Positions 1-12,000 of a stretch of 64,000 nt of DNA are shown one piece after another (position 1 is the first letter of the stretch; every line of letters begins with the position of its first letter). The translations under genes were made by a program, and so were the position numbers. Below the pieces are notes generated by a model that made no database searches, was not told the DNA's origin, and was given only the letters and a program-made list of their open reading frames with translations. Source of the DNA: Leptodontidium sp. MPI-SDFR-AT-0119 (taxonomy: Eukaryota > Ascomycota > Leotiomycetes > Helotiales > Leptodontidiaceae); assembly GCA_020726505.1 (NCBI GenBank), contig JAHLEZ010000014.1:1054001-1118000 (forward strand). Reading direction: 5' to 3'.

Positions 1-668
1 TTGGTATTGATTTTGGGGCTTGAGATACTTGGTTTGTTGGTTGTTGCTCCTCTTTTTCTGGGATTGATGTTGTAGCATGGTGTTGTACATTTGCTTTTGC
101 ATGTGCACACTTTATGGTTTTGTTGCTGATGAGTATCTGATGATGTTACTTCCCCCACTCAAGAAACAGACCGACAGCGAAGAAGGCCGCAAAGGTTTTG
201 ATGATTTGGGGTCTAGGGATCTGTCCCTGCGTGCTCTCATCTAGTTACCTTTTATCCTTGTTGCAATTCGTATTTTGTTCATCGGACCTGTCTCCAGATC
301 GCAATGACCGCATGATTTGTTCTTCAAAGAATAGAGCAAACGTGCTGAAGGTTCAAAGTCCGAATTTGAATGTCGAAAATCAGCCACTAATATGTGCACA
401 ATCTTGAAAGTCACATCTCATGTCACAATATCACAATGTCATGCGGATCTTGCGTCGCTTCATCTCAGCCCAGCATCACTAACCAATACGCAAGTAATAA
501 AAGTACTCCCTCCATATCCATACGCCATTCAAATGCCTGGTCCACGTTGCTGACCCCGAATCTATGCTATGCCTGTGATGCTTCAATTATTACATTCCAC
601 AGTTCCCTCCTAGCATGAATGCCGGGACTACCACGCAAAACTACTTTTAAGATGAGAAAACGGATGCA
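1..668. other. Intergenic, downstream of SEN1
   Basis: No credible gene is visible. The open frames here are short and lack recognisable domains or splice structure. The right part should hold the SEN1 3' UTR, because SEN1 is read leftwards and its stop codon lies at 669-671. Confidence 0.5.
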
Positions 669-3600
669 TCAACTCCTCTTGGGAGGCTTGCGCTGGATAA
701 ATGGATCAGCAGCCGGCTTAGGGCGCCGAGGTGGAGGAACAAGTCCCGGAGGTCGAGGTCGAGAACTTGTTGATGCCTTCTTTGCTTGTTGAGCTTGGAG
801 AGCTGCCTCAATAGAAGACAATTCAGTTCCTGGTGGCGGAGTTGGATGTGCCTAGAATGTTAGCTACTTGAATATGGCTTGGGAAATTGAATTATGTCTC
901 ACCTTCTTGGACGGCCCTTGCTCATCTTTGACATCCGCATCCCGTGGTCTCTTAGCATGGTTCTCCTCAGTACTGCTTCCGACAGGAGCTGGCTTACGAA
1001 CCCCCTGCCTGATCCCCAGCAGGCCTTGAGGTCTGTTACCAGAGGCTGCGGTAGACCTACCACTTCCGGTCAAAGATGACTCTCGTGAACTAGGGAGACT
1101 GGGTGCGTCTATCATCTCAACATCTTTGTCCTCGTCTTCCACCTTTGGACGGGTAGGGACAGAGCCATTAGTTGACGAACCTGGACGAATTCCATTCGAC
1201 GATGTTGGCCGACTTTCACTTGGTGGGGGCTGTCGTGGTTGCCAGGCAGGCTGGCCACCTCGAGATGTGGGCTTTGAAAAGAGCTCCATAACATTCCCGC
1301 TGGTATATCTCTTGCGGGCCTTGGCGTCTTCGATGAGCCTGTTCCAGAATTGTCCCTGTTGCAATGACCGAGAATCTCCGAGAACCCAGAGAGAAGACTT
1401 CGCACGAGTGAGACCGACGTTCATACGTCTGATATCTCCCAGGAAACCAATACCACCAGTTGCTTTGGCTCGGACGCAGGAAAATATGATGATTTCCCGT
1501 TCACGACCTTGGAATGCATCGGTGGTATTGAACTCGATCTCTTCGAAGATGCCCTCGCCATACTCTCTGGCAAATCGCACCTTCATCTCATTCAACTGTG
1601 CCTTGTAACTAGTTATGATACCAATCTTGCCTTTGAAATCGACGTTCCTATAGTCCGCCTTCAATCTGGCGTAAAGTGCCAGGGCAGCGTTCAATTCTGG
1701 AACGTTGATAAATGAGTGTCCCTGAGCCTGCTTGGTCTGAATACCCTCGACATCGAAGAATCGGTAAGGGCCAAGAATAGTGCTGGCATGCCATGGCTGC
1801 TCTCTCAATTTGTCCATACCAGGACCATCGATGAGCCTGCTGTTGTAAAATTGCTCCGATGGGAAGCTACTGATCTCAGGGTGCATACGATACTGTGTAT
1901 CGAGCAAATGCACATCCTTTGGGTGGTTCTTCTGCATACGGACGAACAAACTTTGCTCATAACCGAAACTCTGCGCAGATCTCGAGAGAACAGTTGGCGG
2001 CAGTTGTTCAGGATCTCCAACGAGAATACATTTGGTGGCTCCATACTTGAGCGGAATCAACGCACTAAGCTCGATACACTGTGCGGCTTCATCGATAATG
2101 ACAGTATCAAATTCCACGTTGATGTTGCGGAACATGTCGTGTCCACTACCACTGAGGGTAGCACAGAGAACATGGGCTCCATCAATGATTTCCTGTTGGA
2201 ATCTACGTCTGTTAATTTCGTTCTGGCGTGTGAATGTGTTCCCGCTTTGCTTGTCCTCGTCAATCTTGGCACCTATAGAAGCTTGCTTTCGCTTGAGGTC
2301 GTCAAATTCCCGCCGCAGATCCCGCTCTTTTTGGCTGTCATTCAGTTTGTGGGCCTCGTCCATCTGAGGTCTAATAACATTTAGACGCTCCTTGATTGTA
2401 GCAGCATCCTTGTGGAGTTTGTCGCGTTCGTTCAAGAGCTTGTTCTTCTCGCCATCATCGCCCTCGAGTTTCTTCTTTACCAACTCGTCAAGCATGACCT
2501 CTTTCACCGCATCATTAATCGCATCACTTCGACCAATGCGGATGACATTAATCTTCTGACGGGGGCCATTCAGGGGTTGAATACCTTCCATCAGACGGGC
2601 AACCAGCTCATCAACAGCAGCATTGCTAGGAGCGCAAATTAGAAGTTTCTTCTTCATTGCTGTATTTGACGCTGGGTTGCTTTGCACTGGAACCTTATGC
2701 TGGGCCGGGTGCGAGGCTTGCTCTCTCAAAGACTGGGTGAGAAGGCATCCAACCATGGCCACGATGGTCTTCGTCTTTCCAGACCCTGGAGGCCTACAAA
2801 TGAGTTAGCGAATGAAATGCTGAGAAAGTGTCAAAAATTACCCCTGAATCAACGTAAAACCATCATTTTCGTTGGCTGACAGGATGGCTCGGGCTTGCCC
2901 TTTATTGAGCTTGTATGTGGATGAATATGCCGAGACCTTTTCTTCGGAGTACTTCTGAATAGGCGACGGCTTGGCTTCCAAGATCTCACTACACAGATCA
3001 TAGAATTCCAACGCACTCAGAGCTGCGTATTCACGTTGAGTTGTGGTCATATCCGCGATCTTCACTGCGTATACCTTGCCATTCGGAACGAAGCAGTTTA
3101 AGAGCACTGCCTTAGTCCCTCTGCTGATGCTATATGTGACCTCGAGAACGTCTTTCTTCCTAGTTGTGCGATGTACTCGGGCAAGACAATGTGGTGCTGA
3201 CGGGTTGTTCATTGGTTCAGGGCTTTGCGATAACAGAACAATGTCACGTTCAGACACCATAAGATCTCGATTTTTTGACATTGGCATGTTGGTGCTGACT
3301 TCCATGAACATATCGACCGACATCCGATTGAGGACCTTGATCTCAATGGGCTTGTAGTTGTTCTCGTCCCTGGCCGTAACGAGAGAGCGCCACACCTCGG
3401 ATATGAGTAAGGGTGCGAAAGTCGACTTGTAGAGATCCAGGTCCACATATTTGTTGTCAATCTTCCGACAGTCTTTGCTGCTGGGAGGAGTGTCACTATC
3501 GTGGAATATTTCCCAATTAAGGATTTCCAGATACAAGGGGTCCATATTCGGTTCAACGCGGGCACGAAGATCCTTGGCCGATCTTTGTACCTTGGTCTTC

Positions 3601-6600
3601 TTGACTGGTCCTTGGTGCATCTGCTTCAAGGCACGCCGCTTACTCTCTTCGTATTCAGACACCACCTTCGAAGTCTCTTTTCGTCGTTTCACAAGAGCGT
3701 TCGTCTCATCTTCATCATCGTCATCGTCTGAATCCTCATCAGAGGAACCAACCATGATTTCGCTCCGAATAGGTGCGTGGTCTTTGCCCGCAACTCCACC
3801 AATACCCTTCAGGCCAGAGCCTTCGCCCCTGATAGTTGCAGGTGCTCGAATGGCCCTCGCCCTAGCGATGGCTTCGGCTTTTTGGCGGTCTCTCTCTTCT
3901 TGAATTTTCCGGCGATTTTCTCGGAAGGTTTCTTGGGCCTCGACAGACATAGTTGTGTCTACTCTAGCTTTGCTAAGAGGCTGGAATGTTGAGACTGGTC
4001 CGCTCTTCACAGCGCTCTTCTTCTCACTTCTTGGAGGAAGCCTTGGCTCATGCTGCACTCCGCCCGCAGACCTCGACCACGAATCAAGCGAACCTTGGGT
4101 TCTGGGAATCGAAGAAGTTTTGGAAACTTCAATGATTTCTGAGAAGCCGTGGAGATCATCTAGTGCCCTCTGCAACTCAGCCTTTTGCTGCATCGTCAAG
4201 TTCGTCCTAACTGACGCGTCTTTATCTGTCATGCACGCATTGCGGATATATTTGTCTGCAAAGTCATGAACCTCGACGTTGTAGTCTCCTAGCGCACGGA
4301 GAAGTTTGCCCAGTAGCTTTGTGATGATACTGACCAGATAGCCATCTCTGAGGCGCAACCACGTAACCATCCCGTTGATGTGGTTGCCAACGACACCCAA
4401 GATTTCTCTGATTGAATCTCTTGAGGAAACATGTCTCTCAGTATCTTCTTCATCATTTGGTGACGGCGTAGCGTAGAGCTTTTCAAGGCAGATGCAAAAA
4501 CTGCGTACTCGTCGAAGAGTGCCTCGGCATACTCCATGACAGTACGACAGAAGTCCTGCATTTCCGCATTGCTTTTGTCAACACTGGGCGACCACACTTC
4601 AGTCGCCTCGAATGCTACATGAAGTGCTCGCCATTGCGAATTCCACCAGTCCTTGATGAGGGACCGATCAGCCTTTGAGAAATTGGAACGGGCTCGAAGT
4701 ACACCAGTATTCCCGGCCAGGGCACTGAGAACTTCACCGTTGATTTTGACCATGTACGGAACAGGGCCAAAGGTTCGAACGCGTGTGACTTCTTTGACAG
4801 TCTGATTTATGGAAAAAATCATCGGGCTGAACGAGGTCTCAAGCAGATTTTGTAGCGCATCTTGCCTAACATCTTCACCCGTCGTGGCTTTGATGGCTCC
4901 CACAGTAGCTTCGCAAACCCTCTGATCACATGACAGTAGCGTTGCTACCAACGGCTGAATCATGAAGGGGTCTTGAGAGAATTGGCCTAAATCCAAGCTG
5001 GAAAAGTCGCTCAAGCGGTCAATAATTCGTGAAATATTGTCCATCAGCTCATCCAAGTCCTTGTTGAACTGTACCCTGTCCTCCGGCATCAATTCGATTT
5101 TCTTTCTATCTTTGGGATAAAATTTGTCGAGGCCAGCCAGCACTGAGGTGGCGGGGATGATGCTTTTGGCCAAGTCGATACTACCTGGTCGGAAGATGTC
5201 TAGTACGCCTTGCCAGATTGGCTGTGAGTGGCTTCTCATACCACGCTGAACAGGGTGATCATGCTGTAAGTTGTCGAACTCGGCTCTAACACTCTTACAA
5301 TCCAGTGTGAGAGCGTTTTTGATAACCAACATGCCGAGGGTTTTCAGCTCTTTCTGTGCGACGGCCATATTAACATCTTCCAAGTCCGCACACCCAGCAA
5401 TCATGATTTTGTGCCTATTGACAAGTCCCATGAGTTCACTGATGACTATCAAGGAGGTAGAGGGATTGATCTTGTAGTCGGGGCTGACGAAAGTCTCTAA
5501 TGTAATGTTCAGTGCTCCCATACCAGCATGGCAACAGGCAAGTCTGGCCTCAACCGGGTATCTCTCGCTTTGGAATCGTTCCAAAAGATGACGAAGCAAC
5601 GACCGGCAGGCGTCGTAACGATGGTCCACGCCAATCGAATTAAGGAAACTTGGGATCCATGATATTGGAGGGGATGCTGCTGCCTCTTCAAATTTCTCTG
5701 CTTGCAAGAGCAATCTCTCAAATCCAGGACTCTGAAAGATGCAATCGACTACGGCTGCCGGAGAGATGGCTTCCATGGATGACCAAAAAACTTTAGGGGC
5801 TTTGATGAGAAGTCCTCTGAGGGCATCGATGACAAGTTGAACGATTGTTCCGGAGCTAGCGGCCAAGTGTTGAAGTGCAAGGCGATATATGTCGGGCTGA
5901 ACCTCCATACCACGTAACCGATGAGTGATGAGATCTTGGTCCATTCTTTCCAGCATGAGGAGGAAGGACTGCCAGAATAAAATAATGTCTTCCGGCGCCG
6001 CAGAAAAGGTGCTCACATGCATCATAGCTTCTGCGAGAACATCATGAACAACCCAGTCAAAAGTCTTCGCTGTGATCTTATCGGTCATCTTTTCCCAGCT
6101 ATTTTTTGCGAACCTTTGGCGGTAATGATTCCGATCAAAGAGAAAACGAGCCATCGCGGGTAATGTATCGCCAAGTCTGAGAACCTTTCGCTGCTGTACT
6201 TGTTCAAATACATAATTGAAGTGCTTCGAAAGCTTCGCATCGTCTCTGTGGTAATCAACACAGCACAGAGATTCGTAGATTGCCATGAGAGCCGCCGTGT
6301 CTTGTTTCGCAAGGTACGATTGATTGCGCCGTTGAGGTTCCACACCTTTGAGGATTACTTCACCTGCACTCAAGCCATTATCAATCCGCTGAAAGTCGAG
6401 GGCACTGATTCGATTTGAAAGTTCCAAAACTACTTCGTCATCGTATTGTCTGCACATAAATTAGCGCAAGTACCAGCAGTCTGTTTGCAAGACTCACTCG
6501 GAAAGCCACTTGAGATGCTCCTTACGCCCTTGATGCCAGTTGAGCGCGCATTTGTCGCATTGTATGAAAAGACGATCTAAGGATCTGGAATATTCCTCCC

Positions 6601-6956
6601 GTAATTGCCCAGTAGTATCTTCATTTATCCCCAGGATCTGAGAGTACTGATATGCCACCTTGTATCTTTTTCTGAAGTCCTGTATCAGTTCCTTTTTGGT
6701 CTCCTGACTCATACTCTCTTCTGGATCGTTTGGCTGGTCGTAGTCCACAGCATCCTCGTCGAATCGTTTGGGACAGAACCAGTGGGCGTCTGGGGGAAAG
6801 CTCTTGAGTTCCCTAGAAAATCGAGTGTCAGCGTGGCATCTCCAGGATAGACAAGACACAAGCAGATCGCAGGGACACACAAGGACAGAGTCCCTCCGGG
6901 GGGAGTGCCTACCCATCGAGCTCCTGGAGCTGGTCCCATAATTCCTCTTCCTTCAT
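669..6956 (-). CDS. SEN1: SEN1-type superfamily 1 helicase
   Basis: An RNA/DNA helicase of the nucleus; in yeast the family terminates short non-coding transcripts and resolves R-loops. I infer five exons, written in the order they are read: 6956-6913, 6812-6498, 6449-2842, 2793-903 and 851-669. All four introns are GT-AG. The summed length is one base short of a whole number of codons and would give about 2013 residues, the usual size of fungal Sen1. The N-terminal half is the helical Sen1 domain with an acidic linker around 3700-3750. The C-terminal half has the helicase motifs: Walker A GPPGSGKTKT (split by the 2794-2841 intron), DEAAQ, GDPEQLPPT, QYRMHPE and GLTRAKSSLWVLGD. The last exon adds a basic tail containing PFIQRKPPKR. 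The frame breaks at the four-base T run at 4480-4483: the upstream frame reads on to a stop near 4289, while the family match resumes in another frame. A missing base there is the simplest explanation. Confidence 0.95.
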
Positions 6957-7611
6957 GACGAAGGATTATTGTCTGCTATGAGCGCACCATCTGGGCATAA
7001 GATGTCTCGGACACCACAGTCTACGGCAATTCCTTCTGTAAAGAGGGTAATGGGAGGTGGAAATGCGGGCTAGGATTATTGTTGGAAGTCGACGATTGAA
7101 TGTGTTCAAGGAAATTTGAAGCCGAAGGAGCAAAGGCAAAGCTTTTGAATTTGACCCTGAGTGCTAAGCTGCAAATGAATGTCACTACGAAGGTGAATCG
7201 TCAGAGCTATCAGTGGATGGATATTGTGGCAGATGGTGAAGCTCGAATTTCGAGTTCGAGAGTTCACCGTTTGAAGTCAAGTTAGGAACGACGCGAGCGC
7301 GGCGCCTCCGATTTTTATGTGGGCTAGCTCAGCCTCGCGAGAAGGCTGACAAGGCTGAACTCCATGCAGTCAACTGTGTACTTTTGTCACAATATTGATC
7401 ATATATTTTTATTTCGACTCAAATAACATCTCTTCCGACGTAATAATACTCATGAACTTCATAGTGCATGACAGTTTGTTTCTTATGTCTGGAGCAAATA
7501 TTTAAAAGCCTTCCGTGTTACCTGGACGCCTCCCTCGTCGCTTGTCTCATAAATCTATCTGGATTTTACTAATTTAGATCTCTTCGAATCTTCACACCGT
7601 GAAAGAAAAAT
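6957..7611. other. Divergent promoter region SEN1 / hypothetical gene
   Basis: This 655-base spacer lies between two divergently read genes, so it should carry both 5' UTRs and promoters. A T/A-rich stretch sits near 7380-7510. I see no gene in it. Confidence 0.6.
7498..7508 (+). promoter_or_regulatory. TATA-like element
   Basis: ATATTTAAAAG lies about 105 bases before the ATG at 7612. The position and composition suit a core promoter element for that gene, but this is inferred from sequence only. Confidence 0.3.
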
Positions 7612-8641
7612 ATGTCATCCCCGGAGAGCCCAACTCTCCCAGATCCTCGACTAAGCAACAGAATCGCACACTTCAACCGCGATGAGATCATATCCAGTCT
7701 TCTCGCCTTCTACAACTTCCTCCCACATGTACCCGCCTCAGACATCCACTCTCCGCCCGCAGATGGCTGGCCGGAAATCACATCAACAAGCCTCACTATC
7801 CACGGGATTCACAAGACACCTGAAGCCATCGAGCTGCTACGACATCTACCGTATCTGTCAGGAGATCAGCCTTGGATCATGATCACAGCACTCGCGTGCG
7901 ATTACCGGCGGGTGGCCATGTCGCCAACTGCGCGAGAGAAGCCTGGCTGGTTGTTTGACGCAGCGGACAAGCAGTGGCCAGCATGGGTGGTCCAGTTGAC
8001 AGCGGGGACGGATCGTGAAGGTTCTCATTACATGCTTGATACGACAGATGGAACTGTCACGCGTTACTGTGCTGGTGGCCGCTTCGAATATCCACCGACA
8101 TATGCGCCGGATGATGCACGCAGCTGGCGCGATCGCGAGTGTAATCCTGAAACAGTCACATTAAGAGATTGGTTGAAGCAGTGGAGGGAGATGTATCGCC
8201 AGATGACGGTATTGACTGTCCCAGCGGATCCCTTCTCATATGGCTCAGTGGATCCCTGTTTTGGTGCACTTGAAGCTGAGCCTGGCTCTTACTGTTTCGA
8301 ACAGATAGATGTGAGTCAATTTACCTTTGATTCATTACAATTCTTTTCCTCTATATTTCGACTGGCGGAGACGGTGCTAAGAAATCATGTTTTTGAAGGC
8401 GTTGCGAAAGATCTATACTGACTACGGATGGCCCGACTTGGAGATATACCAGAAAGACGCTTGCGTCCAGGCAATTAAGATCTGGTACCAAGAATTCTTG
8501 GAGCTACGGCAAAAACAAGACGAAACCGAACTGCGCAATTATTGGGAGACACGAGGAATTGTCATGCCTGAACCGTCGACTACTCTGAATATATGGGCAC
8601 CAAAGATCTTAGACAAGCCAGCTGCTGGGAAACCGGAGTAA
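7612..8641 (+). CDS. Hypothetical fungal protein, 313 aa
   Basis: I do not recognise this protein. Two exons (7612-8310 and 8399-8641) join in phase 0 over an intron with donor GTGAGT and acceptor TTGAAG; the branch-like GCTAAG lies just upstream of the acceptor. The product has 313 residues, no signal peptide and no membrane segment. It is rich in Trp, Tyr and Asp, for example PWIMITALACDYRR and PAWVVQLTAG, and reads as a compact soluble protein. The C-terminus is helical and charged. The ATG at 7612 follows the sequence AAAAAT and is the first ATG in the frame. Its left neighbour SEN1 is divergent, and a 5S rRNA gene follows 207 bases downstream. Confidence 0.8.
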
Positions 8642-8847
8642 GGCAATGGGTCAATTTGAATTAAACAAGTTCTGTCTTAGATTGTTCAACTGCAAGCTTT
8701 CAATTCGCTGAAGTTTATGTACTCCCCTCCCCTTTACTTCGCTTGTTCGCTACCGGAATTTTAGCGAGAAGGTAAGATTTGGCTGAGAGAAGAGCAAACA
8801 GATTCATGTAAGATACCTTATGTCTCTAAATAATGATTGAAGCTGAT

Positions 8848-8966
8848 ACATTCGACCATAGATTAGGGAGCACTGGGCATCCCGTCCGCTCTGCCATACA
8901 TAAGCCCTAAATCGGTGGATTAGTAGTTGGGTGGGTGACCACCAGCGAATACCCACTGTTGAATGT
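8848..8966 (+). rRNA. 5S ribosomal RNA
   Basis: A full-length dispersed 5S rRNA gene of 119 bases. The ends ACATTCGAC and GTTGAATGT pair as a nine-base helix I with one G-T wobble. The interior carries the conserved pol III control region, including GTCCGCTCTGCCATA and TTAGTAGTTGGGTGGGTGAC. It is followed directly by ATTTTTT, which should act as the pol III terminator. Dispersed single 5S genes are normal in Pezizomycotina. A truncated, diverged copy lies at 18701-18856, and the two share about 60 bases of downstream flank. Confidence 0.93.
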
Positions 8967-9026
8967 ATTTTTTGGTTGCCCCTTTTGACTTTCTTTTTTG
9001 CCTCCTATTTAGTGATAGAATGATTC
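8872..9026 (+). repeat. 5S-containing duplicated segment, copy 1
   Basis: This 155-base stretch (most of the 5S gene plus 60 bases of flank) is repeated at 18701-18856. The similarity stops sharply after TGATTC at 9026. Chitinase coding sequence begins directly at 9027, so the right edge of the repeat is also the breakpoint that cuts off the chitinase gene. Confidence 0.85.
8967..8973 (+). terminator. Pol III T-run terminator of the 5S gene
   Basis: An A followed by six T immediately after the 3' helix of the 5S rRNA, as expected of an RNA polymerase III stop. Confidence 0.7.
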
Positions 9027-12000
9027 CCCATCAATGTCTGTTGTTCTCAACATAGCTTCTGCAGCACTACCGAGGAGTTCTGCAGACTGGCTGTCAATCG
9101 AACTGCGACCAACCCGAGCCATCTGTGAGTTCTTCTGATGTTCAGTCAAGAATTGTCACATACTATGAGACATGGAACTCTCAGCACTCCTGTGGTAAGC
9201 AACATGCATTTGATATCTGCCCAACAACAGTATTCAGTACTGATGTCAGATAGGAACTATGGAGCCTGAAGAGATTCCTGTCCAGCAACTTACTCATTTG
9301 ATTGTTGCTTTTGGATATGTTACACCTGGTGATTTCAGACTCACAAACGTAAGCAAAAACAAGAATCAAATATCGGACAGGGCTGACAGATATTACATGG
9401 ATGGTGTTTCGACAGATATGTACGAAAGACTGCCGAAGCTCAAAAGCAAGAACCCTAATCTCAAGGTGATGATCGCTTGGGGAGGCTGGACTTTCAATGA
9501 TCTAGGGCCATGGCAAAGCGTTTTCCCAACATGGTTTCATCTTCTTCCACTCGAGCCACGTTCATCAAGAACCTTCTTGGCTTCCTGGTATGTACCATTA
9601 CCTTACAAGGGATACTTTACTTATAATTTTCTACAGGATCAATATGGTTATGATGGTGTCGACTTTGACGTAAGTACCCAAGGCGCCCATCCACATTTAG
9701 TTTACCTTCACGTTCTATTGCCATTTATAAGATGTTTACTAGTATTTCTGTGTCCTACAGTGGGAGTATCCTGGCGCTGATGATCGTGGCGGTTCGAAAG
9801 ACAACGGAGTAGACTTCACCACCTTCCTCAAGGAGCTTCGTGCGGCGGTCAAAGCAAGCTCCCGGGACTATATTGTCACTTTTATAGCTCCCACTTCATA
9901 CTGGTATCTACGACACTTCGACATCACTGTAATGACCAAGGAAGTAGATTGGATTAATTTGATGGCTTACGATCTACATGGTGTGTGGGATCGAGATGTA
10001 TGTGTGCTCTTATGTCGTGATTGCTTCTGCTAACGTTCTTCACAGAACCCAATTGGCAGTCAGGTCTTGGCACATACCAATCTCACTGAACTTGATGTTG
10101 CCCTAGATCTGTACTGGCGTAACGATAACCCTCCAGAGAAGATCGTCCTTGGTCTCGGTTTCTATGAGCGGAGTTTCCAGCTTACCGATTCCAGCTGCTA
10201 CAAACCTGGTTGTCAATTTTCCGGACCCGGAGCTCAAGCAGAGTGCACAGCCACTGTCTGGTATTCTCTCTTGCAAGGAGATCACTGATATCATCGCCAC
10301 GACGGGAGCCAGGCCTGTTCACGATAAGACCGCCCAAATCAATTATCTTGTCTATGGAGGTAATAATTGGATTTCCTACGACGACAAGACAACATACCAA
10401 GCAAATATTGATTTTGCGAATAAGGAAGACTTAGGCGGCTTGATGCTTTGGGCTATCGATCAAGATAACACGGCACACGATGCTCTGAATGGTATTTCAA
10501 ATCTCGACGCCAGTGATCTTCTTCAGTTCGACGAAGATGGCGGTGCATCTCTTGCACATTCGACCGACGATGCATCCACATGTAAGGTCACCGGATGCGG
10601 AGAAACCTGTGAAAAAAAGGATATACTACTATGACTTGCGTTGGTGTCCTGGGAGGGAAGAAGTGCAAGACCAATTATTTCCGCTACGTATGCTGTCCGT
10701 CATACTCAGCGCCCGACCCTGTTATTGGAATTTGGATTACACTGGAGTCAATCCCTTTTCGCGAGACTGCAATGGTGGCTGTCTGAACGTTGGAGACGTT
10801 AAGGTGGTCGGTGATTCTTGGGGCTGGATTGGCTCAGTGTACGATGGTCATGCAGGTGATAAGTGTGATCGCGGTGGTATGTATCAAAGCGATACAATCA
10901 ATACTTGGTACTGACATTGTTTTCAGGTGTAACATACTGCTGTCCTGTGGGGAATAAGCAGCAGTACCTGAATATATGTACCTGGACCGAATGCGGAGCA
11001 AAGAGTTGTCCTGATGGCAAACCGTATGAACTAACCACAGATCTCGGAGGTAGCGGTCATGGACAGACAAACAAACAATGCAAAGCCACCGAGTTCGACA
11101 GTATTGACAGGGACCCAATCGAGTGGGAAGAGAGAAAGTTGTGTTGCCCTTCAAAAGACTCTTTCAACACCAAAACATGCGGGGTAAGATCTTTAGGGCA
11201 ACAGCCATCGCTTGAGATATGTTCAACAGATTGATCGCTGACTTCTAATGATCCAGTGGCACAATAAGAAAGAATGTTCCGAGGCTTGCCCTGACAACCA
11301 GATAGAGCTCGACTCGGACGTTGCAGGTAAGGACGGAAGTTACTGGTGTAGTTGGGGACGCACCCAGAAATTCTGCTGCGACCCACCTGGTGGCACAAGC
11401 AAACCTTTAACCGTTGCCGACCTCGATACTCTATCCCCCCCCGAGTATCTACCTTCTGCCGACTCCATACCGAAGTATGATCTTGTATCTTTCTGTAGAC
11501 TCTATGCTGCTGGAGGTGTCGAAGATCCCAATGCATCTGGCGTTGCTTTCATACTTTTTGCAGGAAACCAGAACTTGCTCTCTAAGATGAAGAAGAGAGA
11601 TAACGGCGCGACCGGTGTGGAGTTCTTGGATTGCCCCTCAGACGTCAGATTGCTTCCATCCGATGAGCCTCGGACCGTCCGTGTCATTTGCCTTGACGGC
11701 ACCCTTGAGTGTTTCTCAGTTCGTCAGGGTGGCACTGAGGGAACTCTTGTTTCGATGTCTGATGCTTGCGGTGGTGGCTTCGCTCGCGCCATCTCCCTTG
11801 AGCTCTCCAGAAGTAGTTATCCCCCATCACTGGCTTGTATTGTTAACTGACAGCAATAGATCAATCCCTCCCTATCGATATTGCCAGACAGAACCCCACT
11901 TCCGCCGTCTTTGACTTCATATTTGACTATGACATGGCCAATCTGAAGCGAGACAGCGGTTCTCTCAGTATGCGTGTGGATTACTCGAATGTTGGAGGGT

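Noticed and set aside
1716..2384. A 222-codon plus-strand frame inside SEN1
   Set aside because: Antisense to the helicase motifs; no independent support.
4430..4510. A very short intron joining the two SEN1 frames
   Set aside because: Candidate GT...AG pairs here are only 10-25 bases apart, below the workable intron size. A one-base error in the T run explains the data better.
9346..9386. A possible extra intron in the chitinase GH18 domain with GTAAGC donor
   Set aside because: Read-through stays in frame, and splicing to the nearest good acceptor would break the frame. I left it as coding.
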